Shown here one piece after another: positions 1 through 7,219 of a stretch of 16,789 nucleotides of DNA. The stretch comes from Candidatus Aenigmatarchaeota archaeon (GTDB lineage Archaea > Aenigmatarchaeota > Aenigmatarchaeia > Aenigmatarchaeales > DAIDAN01): the NCBI GenBank assembly GCA_027310605.1, contig DAIDAN010000007.1, positions 1-16,789 of the forward strand, given 5' to 3'. The position numbers were made by a program, and so were the translations under genes. The notes under the pieces were generated by a model. The model made no database searches and was not told where the DNA came from. It was given only the letters and a program-made list of their open reading frames with translations. Position 1 is the first letter of the stretch, and each line of letters starts with the position of its first letter.

Positions 1-1409
1 ATGTTACTGTCGATTCCGTATCTGGAAAAATCATAGCGCGCGTCTCCGATGTGATAAAGACGAACAGGTATTTCGAGCGCGCGGAAAGCGTGCGCGAGTT
101 CGAGCGCTCCGGCAAGCCCGTGGGCGACACCTTCCCCGCGGAAAGATGGGAATATGTTGTCGCGCAGGCGGCCGCGCTCGGAGTTTACAATAATGGGCAT
201 CTTTCGCGCAGCGCGTTTCCCGCGTCCCCGGGAAGCAAGGTTTTTCCCGCGGACAGCAGGCTGCTGGAAAATTTTTTCGGGCTTGACTTGGAGAAGGGGT
301 TGCGCATCGGCACTGTGGAGAATCACGACATCGAAGTCAGGCTAAACATGACAAGGCTGCTGCAAAAGCATCTCGCGATACTTGCGATGAGCGGAGCCGG
401 AAAGAGCTATCTCGCTTCCGTGCTGTTCGAGGAGCTTCTCAACAGGAAAAAGGAGCACGGCCAGATGGCTGTGATAGTGATAGACACGCACGGCGAGTAC
501 ATCGGTTTCGCGGAAGACAGGAATTTCATGGACAGGAGCGATGTTATCGTTGGCGACGAGTTCAGGATAAGCGTGCCTTCCCTCTCTTCCGGAATGCTTT
601 CCGAATTCATGCCTGCGATGACCGCGGTGCAGAAGAGGGAGCTCGGAAAGCTTTTATCCGCTCTGCGCGAGGAGAAAAAGGGGAAGACTTATGACATGAA
701 GGACTTGCTGGAATTCTTGGAGAATTCGGAAATAAAATCCGCGACTAAGGACATCCTTTACACTTTCCTGCTCGAGCTGGAAGGCACGAAAATGTTTTCG
801 AGTTATGACAACCCTCCTCTGGAAAAGCTTGCGAAAGCAGGACACCTCACGGTTCTTGACATCTCAGACATGACAAGCCAGCGCGAAAAGCAGATTCTCG
901 CGACTTACATCGCGAAAAAACTTTTCGAGGCGCGGCGCGCTGGAGAGATACCTCCATTCCTTCTTGTCGCGGAGGAGGCGCACAACTTCGCGCCCGAAGG
1001 CGCCCGGCGCGAGGCTGCAATAAGCAGGAACATAATCGAAAAAATCGCGCGCGAGGGAAGGAAGTTCCACGCCTGCCTCTGCCTGATTTCGCAGCGCCCC
1101 GTGAACCTGAGCACAACAGCGCTGTCCCAGTGCAACACGCACATAATCCTGCGCGTCACGAACCCGTACGACCTCGATCACATAAGCAGGACTTCCGAGG
1201 GGTTGACGGGCGAGGTTATGAAAAGCGTTTCCTCCCTGCGCGTTGGGGAGGCGATAGTCGTCGGCGAAGCCGTGAATTTTCCGCTTTTCATAAAGGTGCG
1301 CGAGCGCGTTAGCAGGAAAAACGAGCGCGGCATTCCGCTGGAGCAGGCCGCGATAGAATTTGAAAACAATTCGGAAAAGAAGAGGGAGGATGCGGAGGCG
1401 TTCATGTAA
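1..1409 (+). CDS. herA: HerA-family DNA translocase/helicase ATPase (5' end outside window)
   Basis: Hexameric DNA-pumping ATPase that works with NurA and Mre11-Rad50 to resect double-strand breaks. The frame is open from base 3 (reading V-T-V-D-S-V-S-G-K before the GTG at 51), and that upstream stretch looks like the N-terminal HAS-barrel, so 51 is probably not the start and the gene begins left of the window. Counting from the GTG at 51: Walker A AMSGAGKS at about residues 112-119, the Walker B region FLLVAEEAH at 303-311, followed by NFAPEGARR, then ISQRPVNLSTTALSQCNTHI at about 346-365, which is the conserved polar and arginine region of HerA. No membrane segment. The last codons run into a long inverted repeat that begins at the stop codon. 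Identification is secure at family level. Mre11 and NurA, its usual operon partners, are not visible downstream. Confidence 0.93.
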   Translation, partial: VTVDSVSGKIIARVSDVIKTNRYFERAESVREFERSGKPVGDTFPAERWEYVVAQAAALGVYNNGHLSRSAFPASPGSKVFPADSRLLENFFGLDLEKGLRIGTVENHDIEVRLNMTRLLQKHLAILAMSGAGKSYLASVLFEELLNRKKEHGQMAVIVIDTHGEYIGFAEDRNFMDRSDVIVGDEFRISVPSLSSGMLSEFMPAMTAVQKRELGKLLSALREEKKGKTYDMKDLLEFLENSEIKSATKDILYTFLLELEGTKMFSSYDNPPLEKLAKAGHLTVLDISDMTSQREKQILATYIAKKLFEARRAGEIPPFLLVAEEAHNFAPEGARREAAISRNIIEKIAREGRKFHACLCLISQRPVNLSTTALSQCNTHIILRVTNPYDLDHISRTSEGLTGEVMKSVSSLRVGEAIVVGEAVNFPLFIKVRERVSRKNERGIPLEQAAIEFENNSEKKREDAEAFM

Positions 1410-1497
1410 ACTTTTTTTACGCGAAGGTTCGCAACAGCTATTTTATCGCTGCTTCGCAGTGCAATATTGCTGTTGCTCACTCGAAGAAAAAAGTTTA
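1407..1497. repeat. About 90-bp imperfect inverted repeat at the herA stop codon
   Basis: Outer arms TAAACTTTTTT (1407-1417) and AAAAAAGTTTA (1487-1497) are perfect reverse complements. Inner arms GCAACAGC (1431-1438) and GCTGTTGC (1469-1476) are also perfect, and the centre GCTGC-TTC-GCAG (1449-1459) closes as a small hairpin. The stop codon of herA is inside the left arm. The T-run at 1412-1418 could end transcription, but the symmetry is far larger than an archaeal T-tract terminator requires, so this may be a small inserted element or an RNA processing signal. Confidence 0.7.
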
Positions 1498-1767
1498 ATC
1501 AAAAATCAGGAACGCAGATAGAATTGCGAACCCTTGCAGATATGCTGATAGAAGCCGCGGCAGTGAAGCGCTTTGACTGCCGTACTTATGACTTGGTTCA
1601 TTCCATATCGTATTGGCGGACAATTATTTTGTGTGAAGGAATATAAATATCTTTCTCCGCTTCACACGGCGATTTTCTGACTTAAATATTTGATTCTTCA
1701 ATTATTGTTTGCGGCTGCTGGAAAGCAGGACAGATAAGTATATATACTTTTAGGTAGTAATAATATA
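1498..1767. other. Non-coding gap with R1 fragment, inverted repeat around a TATA-like site, and cassette promoter
   Basis: No convincing gene. Bases 1507-1532 match 11001-11026 at 22 of 26 positions, so they look like a fragment of the R1 element family. GTGTGAAG (1631-1638) and CTTCACAC (1660-1667) form an inverted repeat whose 21-nt centre holds ATATAAATATC, so it could be an operator around a promoter. A second TATA-like site lies at 1736-1749 and is listed separately. Confidence 0.55.
1736..1749 (+). promoter_or_regulatory. Probable TATA-box promoter of the three-gene A+T-rich cassette
   Basis: AAGTATATATACTT is a perfect 14-bp palindrome centred about 26 nt before the ATG at 1768, the spacing expected of an archaeal TATA box driving a leaderless transcript. 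No ribosome binding site precedes the ATG, which fits leaderless initiation. Confidence 0.6.
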
Positions 1768-2034
1768 ATGATAATTATGCAGCATGAAGGATACTATAAT
1801 AAATCAAGAACTAAAGAGTTCAGCCCTTTTCAATCAAGCAAATATTATAGCAAAAAAATATTGCCCCAAAACGGAAACAGTGATGCGGAACAGGCTGCAA
1901 AACGGATTGTAGGAGCTTTGGTCGTACAAAAAATTGTCGGCGAATATAATGAAAAAGGGAATATACCGGAAGGCGGTCAGTCTCTTGAATTATTTATAAA
2001 TGATAGAAAAGAAAAAAATGCAATGTATGCGTAA
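1768..2034 (+). CDS. Small hypothetical protein, first gene of A+T-rich cassette
   Basis: 88 aa, unrecognised. Rich in Tyr, Lys, Ser and Asn in the first 35 residues, then a likely helix at about 38-60 (SDAEQAAKRIVGALVVQKIV). No signal peptide, membrane span or metal-binding cluster. The start at 1768 fits a leaderless message from the TATA box at 1736; an in-frame ATG at 1777 is an alternative. Base composition is clearly more A+T-rich than herA or rad50 on either side, suggesting a different history. The next gene follows after 19 nt with its own ribosome binding site, so the three genes 1768-2710 are probably one operon. Confidence 0.6.
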   Translation: MIIMQHEGYYNKSRTKEFSPFQSSKYYSKKILPQNGNSDAEQAAKRIVGALVVQKIVGEYNEKGNIPEGGQSLELFINDRKEKNAMYA

Positions 2035-2053
2035 AAACTGCGAGGTGGTGCGG

Positions 2054-2329
2054 ATGGCTAATAATGGTATGGCTTTGTACATATCAACAATAAGGGCTAA
2101 TATGAATGAATTGGGCGAAATTGTCGGCGGTGAGGGCAAAAACGCAGCAGATTATATTTCCAAGACGGTATCCATAATTCCTACTCTGGAAAGATCTAAA
2201 GCAAAGAAAAAAATTGAAAATCTTGAGGTAGAATTAACAAACATAGATTCAATAGAAGTCAAGCCAAGCGATGAGAGATTGTTTGAAGAAACATACCAAG
2301 CCTTAGAGAACCTTCGCAAATTAGTTTGA
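2054..2329 (+). CDS. Small hypothetical helical protein, second gene of cassette
   Basis: 91 aa from the ATG at 2054, which is preceded by GAGGTGGTG (2042-2050), a good Shine-Dalgarno sequence. An upstream in-frame ATG at 2000 would overlap the previous gene by 35 nt and lacks such a site, so I reject it. The protein starts MANNGMALYISTIRANM and has two likely helical stretches separated near the central TLERSKAKKKIENLEVEL, which could be a short coiled coil. No motif I recognise. Same A+T-rich composition as its neighbours. Confidence 0.6.
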   Translation: MANNGMALYISTIRANMNELGEIVGGEGKNAADYISKTVSIIPTLERSKAKKKIENLEVELTNIDSIEVKPSDERLFEETYQALENLRKLV

Positions 2330-2359
2330 GAAAAATAAAAGATATTTAAGGTGATATGA

Positions 2360-2710
2360 ATGGTTGGCGGTGAAAGTGAAGGAGTTATCGTAATTCCTTC
2401 AAAAAATTCGGACAGGTATAAAGATAAAGAACTGAAAGCCGCAGGGCTTGCATTGGCGGCAACCTATTTCTTAAAAGATGAAGATGTTGGTTCTGAATTG
2501 GTGGAAGACACCATTGGAGACTTGAAATATCCGCGACATTATAAACATGATGTAAAAAAGACCCTACCTTTAATGAGTAGACCAATCATAATTCTTAAAA
2601 GAGGTAGAATTGAAACGCCAGCAAGAGGATTTGTCCCGTCAGAACCGGAAATCGAAGAGGAAGTATCTCCATATACAAATGGGATAATAGAAGCAAATGA
2701 AGATTGGTAA
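2360..2710 (+). CDS. Hypothetical protein, third gene of cassette
   Basis: 116 aa, unrecognised. The ATG at 2360 is preceded by AAGGTGAT (2348-2355), a near-perfect match to the archaeal anti-Shine-Dalgarno. An Ala-rich helix lies near residues 28-38 (LKAAGLALAAT), a short strand-like segment RPIIILKRGRI near 74-84, and the C-terminus is acidic (EPEIEEEVSP). No membrane span. It ends 11 nt before the convergent end of rad50. Function unknown; context suggests only that it is co-transcribed with the two preceding genes. Confidence 0.6.
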   Translation: MVGGESEGVIVIPSKNSDRYKDKELKAAGLALAATYFLKDEDVGSELVEDTIGDLKYPRHYKHDVKKTLPLMSRPIIILKRGRIETPARGFVPSEPEIEEEVSPYTNGIIEANEDW

Positions 2711-2722
2711 TTTTTTCTTTTT
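2711..2722 (+). terminator. T-rich terminator between convergent genes
   Basis: TTTTTTCTTTTT follows directly after the stop codon of the third cassette gene, the typical archaeal T-tract terminator on the plus strand. It abuts the stop codon of rad50 arriving from the other side. Confidence 0.5.
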
Positions 2723-5043
2723 CACCCTTCCACCTTCACAACATTCGTGAAACCCTCCTTCTCCTTTTCCATCCTGTAAAGCCGGCCGGAGACCGCGGCT
2801 TCCAGAGACGGGTCGTGTGTTATCAAAAAGATTTGCTCAACGAATTCTGTTATATTGTCGCGCAAGACATTCGCAAGCTCCGCAACCGCTTTCTCGTCCA
2901 GATTGTGCGTGGGCTCGTCAAGCACGAGCCACCTCAGCTGCGGCGCAAGCACGAGCGCGAACGCGATGCGCAGCGCCAGGCACGCTATCGACCTTTCTCC
3001 GCCGGAAACATTGTCTATCGGAGTCCAGCCGTTCTTATCCTGCAACTGCAGGACATAGTCGCCGTCCACAGCCATCCGAACGGAGGAAAAGTCCGTGTAG
3101 GGATAAAGGTTTTCCCAAACCATATGCATCGCGCTGTTTATCGCTCCAATAAAATCCTTTCGCAATTGCTCCTGCGATGCCTCGAGCCCGCGCTGCAGCA
3201 ATTGCAGCTGCTGCTCCATCGCCGACGCCTTCCTTATCTCAAGCCCCAGCCCTTCCGCAATCCTTTTCGAAGCTTCCGCCTTTTCCAGCATCCTGCGCTT
3301 GTCCGAAATCATTTCCTTTATGTAAGAAAGCCTTGCCTCGGTTGATTTCTCCCTCCCTATCGCGGCTTCCATCTTCCCGCGCGCTTCATCCAATGCGGAT
3401 TCTGAACAAAGATTCGCGGATTGCGAAAGTCTTGCTTTCAGCAACCCCGTCTCCGAAATATTTTTCTCAAGAAGCCTGCGCTTCTCCTCCATTTCCTTCC
3501 GCTTCAGCGCCGCGGCTTTTGCGGATTCGTATTCGCGCACAAGATTCTCGAACTCCGGCTGGAGCTTGGCAGCGCGCTTTTCAATCCCATCCAGCACATC
3601 CTCAGCGCGCGATATTTCTTTTGACAGCATCTCCATTCTTTGCCTTGCCTCCTCAATATCGGATTCAGGATTCCCTATTTCTTTTTCCCTTGCCTCGGCT
3701 ATCCTTAACTCGGAAATCTTTTTCTCAAGATTGTTCTTCTCCGCTAAAAGTTTTTTCATCAAGAGTTCGGTTTCGATAATCCTTGTTTTGAGGCTTTCCA
3801 TCTTTTTTTCCGAGTTCGCGACGAGTTCCAGCTTCTTCCCTTCGGATAAATCGTGCCCGCAGACAATACAGCGGCTGTCAGCAGAGGACAGCCCTTCCAT
3901 CGCCAGCTTACACTCCCTTATCCCGCTCTCCGCTGAAACGATGCCTGCCGCGCCTGCCTTGAGCTCCCGGGAAACGCAGTCCAGCTCGGACGAAAGCTTT
4001 TGCAGCCTGTCGCCGGAAAGGAGCGCCTCAAGCTTTTCCTTTTCCTTCTCCAATTCCTCCGCGCGCGCGAGCTTCGCGGATTCCGCGCCCATCCCTATCT
4101 TTTTTGCCAGAAGAAGCTCCCTCTTCTCCCTGGTTTGCGAATCAGCTTTATTCATCTCCTCCTTGAGCGCATTCATCTTTTTTTCCAATTCTTCAGCATC
4201 CGCCTTAATCGCGCAATGTTTCTCCAAAACGGAGATGTCGCGCCCGAGCTGCAGGTTCAGGCTCTCCAGCGACGAGAGTTTCTGCTTCAGCGCGTAAAAC
4301 TCCTCCCTCGCCTTCTCAAGCTTCGCGATTTCCCCCTTCAGGGAATTTTTTTCAACAGCTGCCTTTTCGGATTCCTTCGCGAGCAGCGCGCTTTCATCCT
4401 CCTTGACCCCGATGTCTTTTTTCAGCGCAATCATTTCAGAATTTATTTCATCCTCCTTCAAACCTTCAAGCAGCTTTTCCTTCTGCTCCCTCGAAAAGGA
4501 GAACTTGTTCTCGAGCGCGACCGCCGAAGCCCTTGCGGACTCGAACCTGTCAAGCCTGAGAAGCTCGTCAATCCTTTTCATCCTCTGCCCCTTCGGAATG
4601 GTGAGGAAAATGTCAAGCTGGTTCTGCTCCGAATAGACCGCCCTTGTAAACAAGTCATAATCAACTTTCAGAATTCTTTCCACCTCCTCGGTTACCTTCT
4701 GGGATTGCGTCTCGACAAGCTTTCCGTTCCTGCGCAGTTCCGCGCCCGTGCTTTTTCCTTTTTCTATCCTTCTTTTCACGGAGCAGGAATCCCCGTTTGA
4801 ATCGAACTCGACTTTCACTTCCGCGAACCTCTGCTGCTTGGGTTTTTTCATCACCATGTCTTCCAGCCTTATCTTCTTCTGCTGGAGCTGCGGGAATGCG
4901 CCGAACAAGCCGAAGCAGATCGCGTCAAGCACGCTGCTCTTTCCCGAGCCCATCCTTCCGATAAGGCAGTTCGTGCCTTCCGAGAATTCCAGCTCGCTGT
5001 TCAGGTGCGAGCGCCAGTTGGTCAGGGAAACGCGGGTTATCAT
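2722..5043 (-). CDS. rad50: Rad50 DNA double-strand break repair ATPase
   Basis: 773 aa SMC-like ABC ATPase that with Mre11 tethers and processes DNA ends. Walker A GRMGSGKS at residues 29-36; long Lys/Glu/Leu-rich coiled coils at about 170-390 and 400-620; zinc hook CIVC with Cys392 and Cys395 almost exactly mid-chain; ABC signature VSGGERS at about 679-685; Walker B LVLDEP with Asp709 and Glu710; H-loop LITHD with His743. All catalytic parts are present. It is shorter than the usual archaeal Rad50 (about 850-900 aa), implying shorter coiled-coil arms. The ATG at 5043 has a weak AAGGTAAT site upstream. Convergent with the A+T-rich cassette; mre11 is not adjacent in this window. Confidence 0.95.
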   Translation of the reverse strand: MITRVSLTNWRSHLNSELEFSEGTNCLIGRMGSGKSSVLDAICFGLFGAFPQLQQKKIRLEDMVMKKPKQQRFAEVKVEFDSNGDSCSVKRRIEKGKSTGAELRRNGKLVETQSQKVTEEVERILKVDYDLFTRAVYSEQNQLDIFLTIPKGQRMKRIDELLRLDRFESARASAVALENKFSFSREQKEKLLEGLKEDEINSEMIALKKDIGVKEDESALLAKESEKAAVEKNSLKGEIAKLEKAREEFYALKQKLSSLESLNLQLGRDISVLEKHCAIKADAEELEKKMNALKEEMNKADSQTREKRELLLAKKIGMGAESAKLARAEELEKEKEKLEALLSGDRLQKLSSELDCVSRELKAGAAGIVSAESGIRECKLAMEGLSSADSRCIVCGHDLSEGKKLELVANSEKKMESLKTRIIETELLMKKLLAEKNNLEKKISELRIAEAREKEIGNPESDIEEARQRMEMLSKEISRAEDVLDGIEKRAAKLQPEFENLVREYESAKAAALKRKEMEEKRRLLEKNISETGLLKARLSQSANLCSESALDEARGKMEAAIGREKSTEARLSYIKEMISDKRRMLEKAEASKRIAEGLGLEIRKASAMEQQLQLLQRGLEASQEQLRKDFIGAINSAMHMVWENLYPYTDFSSVRMAVDGDYVLQLQDKNGWTPIDNVSGGERSIACLALRIAFALVLAPQLRWLVLDEPTHNLDEKAVAELANVLRDNITEFVEQIFLITHDPSLEAAVSGRLYRMEKEKEGFTNVVKVEG

Positions 5044-5284
5044 CAGATTACCTTTAACAAGAATGAATTATAGCTGCTTGAGTGCAGTCTATATCAGAAG
5101 AAAATAGGGGTGAAAGTATAAATCGTTTGTGCGTTGTTTTTGTTTTGCATAATTATGAATTGCATTCAGAATCAGAGCGGCTATCTCATTACGAATTCAA
5201 TTCACAAAATCAGGACGGCTGTTGCAATATGCACGAAAATGCATAATAAGCGCATTTGAACTGATTCGTATCGCTGCATGAAGA

Positions 5285-5293
5285 TTTAAATAT
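5285..5293 (+). promoter_or_regulatory. TATA-like box upstream of membrane mini-protein
   Basis: TTTAAATAT, about 80 nt before the ATG at 5370, predicts a start of transcription near 5315 and a leader of about 55 nt that includes the hairpin at 5345-5365. The surrounding 19 nt (5282-5300) recur identically on the minus strand at 8241-8259. Confidence 0.45.
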
Positions 5294-5333
5294 CTGCTTT
5301 TGCAACTTATTTACGATATTATCCGAGCCTTCT

Positions 5334-5366
5334 AAAAGGGAGGTATCGGAACCGCAGGTTCTGATT
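5334..5366 (+). promoter_or_regulatory. Structured 5' leader shared with the L44e gene
   Basis: 33 nt matching the leader of L44e (minus strand 16486-16454) at 31 of 33 positions. It consists of AAAAGGGAGGT followed by ATCGGAACC (5345-5353), a GCA loop and GGTTCTGAT (5357-5365), which pair as a 9-bp stem with one G-U pair. GGGAGGT is a strong Shine-Dalgarno match but lies 25 nt from the ATG. When the hairpin folds, only four unpaired T residues separate the stem from the ATG, so the structure would bring the site into range. Confidence 0.65.
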
Positions 5367-5369
5367 TTT

Positions 5370-5576
5370 ATGACATCCAACCGCGCGATAGGGTTCTGGG
5401 TTGTCGGGGCGGTATGCGTGTTTCTCGGCGCGCTCATAGCGGGCGCGGTAGACCCTTCGGTTCTCGGCGCGACCTTGGGAACGACGCTCATCGCCTACAT
5501 AATTTCCTTCGTGCTTATTCTCATCGGCGGAATGTTCTGGATTTCGGTGGCGACGGCGATTCACGAGGGGGAGTAA
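5370..5576 (+). CDS. Small two-helix membrane protein
   Basis: 68 aa. Two hydrophobic segments, about 7-27 (ending GALIAGAV) and about 36-60 (around ISFVLILIGGMFWISV), joined by a short DPSVLG turn, with a charged tail IHEGE. No family recognised. It is the only gene in this stretch on the plus strand, flanked by divergent rad50 and convergent MFS transporter, so it is probably transcribed alone from the TATA-like site at 5285. Its G+C-rich codon use matches the chromosomal genes. That it shares its leader with a ribosomal protein gene argues that it is really expressed. Role unknown. Confidence 0.65.
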   Translation: MTSNRAIGFWVVGAVCVFLGALIAGAVDPSVLGATLGTTLIAYIISFVLILIGGMFWISVATAIHEGE

Positions 5577-5631
5577 GTTATCACGGCCATTCTAAATATC
5601 TTTGCTTTATCCTACCAGAATTATGAAAACA

Positions 5632-5717
5632 ATTACGAATCAGCAGGAGTTGCGCTGATAAGATTGTTCGCCTGATTATTTACAGCCGAAAAGCGCTCCT
5701 GCAAATCAAGTCGCAAT
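5632..5717. repeat. R1 palindromic intergenic element, copy C
   Basis: Outer arms ATTACGA (5632-5638) and TCGCAAT (5711-5717); inner arms GCAGGAG-tt-GCGCT (5643-5656) and AGCGCTCCTGC (5692-5702). Bases 5644-5672 match 13361-13389 at 23 of 29 positions, and 5691-5706 match 10289-10304 and 13409-13424, tying this copy to the other R1 elements. It lies in the 191-nt gap between convergent genes. Confidence 0.65.
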
Positions 5718-5767
5718 GAGCAAATCTATTTTTCAAAATCATTCCATATCAAATTCAAGTCATATTG

Positions 5768-7186
5768 TCAAGCCATCCCCGCCACTTTCGTGAACCCTTT
5801 CATCTCCTTCCTCGCTTTTTTCTCCCAGCAGGTCAGGCAGTGGTTGAGATAGTCGATTTCGTGCGAGATTCCGCGGACCGGGTAAAGCAGGACCGCGCGC
5901 TTGAAAACATCCTTCGCGGGAAGGATTTTTCTCGATTTGATCCGCTCCTCCCTTATCTTCGGGATCAGGAACGCGGAAAAAATGCCGCGCAAGGCAAACG
6001 ATATGACGAATACGAACCCTATCGCGGAAAGCCAGAGAAATCCGGAACCGAAAAAATAGACGAGCGCGCCGCCGGCTGCGGAGCCTGCCGCCACCGCGAG
6101 CCCGTCGAAGAACTGGTAGTTCGCGATGAAAAGCGGCCGCTTGAGCGGCGGGGACGAATCGAGAAGGAAATTGAAAATCATCTGGTCGAGCCCCGCCCAG
6201 GCGAAGCTCGAAAAAATGTTCGCAAGAACCAGCATCGGAATATTGCGCGAGAAAACGAAAATGAGCGGAACGAGGCTCGCGAGCGCGCTGCAGATCGCCA
6301 TCACAGCCCTGTCGCCGTACCTGTCCGCAAGCCTTCCCCAATACCTGTAGGGAAGTATCGCAGCCAGCAACGAGGCCGCGGAAATGATTGCAAACCAATA
6401 ATATCCGACCTTAATCTCGCTTATCATGTAGACCGTGAAGAACGGCGCCGCAAGATACACGGAAAAGTCGAACATCATCGCATAAATCATGAAGTGCCTG
6501 AAATTCGTCTTTTTCATGGAGGAGAGGAATTCGAAAACATTCAGCGGTATCCTGTGGTTTCTGTGAAACCCCTGCGGGACTTTCGCCTCCGGCATTTTCA
6601 GGAGATAGTGCAATCCGACAATATACAGAAGAAGCGCCGCCGTGAAAATGATAACGAAGCCCGCGAGCGTGTCCGAAAGCCCGAGCAGCCAGCCCGCTGC
6701 AAGAACAGCGATGAAAGACGACACCCCTATGAGCATGTTCCTCCTGCCGAAATATGTTCCGCGGATTTTCTCCGGGACTATGTCACCTATCCAAGAAGCC
6801 CAGCCTATCCTCGAGAAGCTTGCCGCTGCAGCGGAAACGCTGACGAAAATGAGGATAAGGTAGAACGCGCTCAAGCCGTTAAGGAACGCGGCAAATATCA
6901 CGGGAATCCAAGCGAGCCGCGCAACAAGATAGCCTGCCCTGCAGATTTTCTTCCTGCTCTCCATGTGCCTGATGGCGCTTCCCGCGAGAGGCAGGAGCAC
7001 GGTTGAGAAGAACTGCGGCAGCGCCGTGAGAAGCCCGATTTGCGCAGCGCTTGCTCCGAGCGCGAGCGCGTACGGCGTGAGATAAGTGCTTGTTATTCCC
7101 GCGGCCGCGCCCGTCGCGGTCCCGTCCCTTATGCTGTTTTTCAGCCCGCTTCTCACCTGTTTCCTGTCGAGCTTTTGCTGCTTCAT
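5768..7186 (-). CDS. Major facilitator superfamily transporter
   Basis: 472 aa integral membrane protein with about 12 hydrophobic segments starting near residue 30 and ending near 415, so a cytoplasmic-membrane secondary transporter. The loop between the halves carries WGRLADRYGDR at 283-293, the MFS motif-A type, and the N-terminal half has VPEKIRGTYFGRR at 137-149, a motif common to bacterial and archaeal drug/sugar-like MFS proteins. The cytoplasmic tail (about 415-472) is basic and ends with a Cys pair in HCLTCWEKK. Substrate cannot be told from sequence. The ATG at 7186 lies about 27 nt after a TATA box, consistent with a leaderless message. Confidence 0.85.
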   Translation of the reverse strand: MKQQKLDRKQVRSGLKNSIRDGTATGAAAGITSTYLTPYALALGASAAQIGLLTALPQFFSTVLLPLAGSAIRHMESRKKICRAGYLVARLAWIPVIFAAFLNGLSAFYLILIFVSVSAAAASFSRIGWASWIGDIVPEKIRGTYFGRRNMLIGVSSFIAVLAAGWLLGLSDTLAGFVIIFTAALLLYIVGLHYLLKMPEAKVPQGFHRNHRIPLNVFEFLSSMKKTNFRHFMIYAMMFDFSVYLAAPFFTVYMISEIKVGYYWFAIISAASLLAAILPYRYWGRLADRYGDRAVMAICSALASLVPLIFVFSRNIPMLVLANIFSSFAWAGLDQMIFNFLLDSSPPLKRPLFIANYQFFDGLAVAAGSAAGGALVYFFGSGFLWLSAIGFVFVISFALRGIFSAFLIPKIREERIKSRKILPAKDVFKRAVLLYPVRGISHEIDYLNHCLTCWEKKARKEMKGFTKVAGMA

Positions 7187-7210
7187 ATGGAAAGAAATTG
7201 GCTGGAGGGT

Positions 7211-7218
7211 TTATAAAA
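7211..7218 (-). promoter_or_regulatory. TATA box of the MFS gene
   Basis: On the minus strand TTTTATAA sits about 27 nt before the ATG at 7186, with no ribosome binding site between, which is the leaderless arrangement. It lies directly next to the stop codon of the upstream A+T-rich gene, so the MFS gene need not depend on read-through. Confidence 0.55.
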
Positions 7219-7219
7219 A

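Larger units (their letters stand above)
5044..5369. other. Spacer with probable R1 repeat, promoter and structured leader
   Basis: Divergent region between rad50 and the membrane mini-protein. A probable degenerate R1 element occupies about 5146-5275, with TGCATAAT at both ends of its right half and a near duplication of AATCAGRRCGGCT (around 5169-5181 and 5208-5220). TTTAAATAT (5285-5293) is a likely TATA box for the plus-strand gene, followed by the shared hairpin leader at 5334-5366. A TATA-like TTTATAC on the minus strand near 5115-5122 might serve rad50. Confidence 0.5.

Noticed and set aside
2000..2053. N-terminal extension of the second cassette gene
   Set aside because: It overlaps the preceding gene and lacks a ribosome binding site, while 2054 has a strong one.
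2704..4800. Several long plus-strand open frames opposite rad50 (up to 266 codons)
   Set aside because: Rad50 has all its motifs across this whole stretch; the antisense products are low-complexity Ser/Leu/Arg-rich shadows.
5334..5366. Shared leader as a tRNA or tRNA fragment (the GGTTC block resembles a T-arm)
   Set aside because: No acceptor stem, anticodon arm or cloverleaf can be made from the surrounding sequence at either copy.
5765..7006. 413-codon open frame on the plus strand, opposite the MFS gene
   Set aside because: Arg/Glu/Pro-rich product with no domain, fully antisense to a clear membrane protein; it is a frame shadow caused by G+C-rich codon use.
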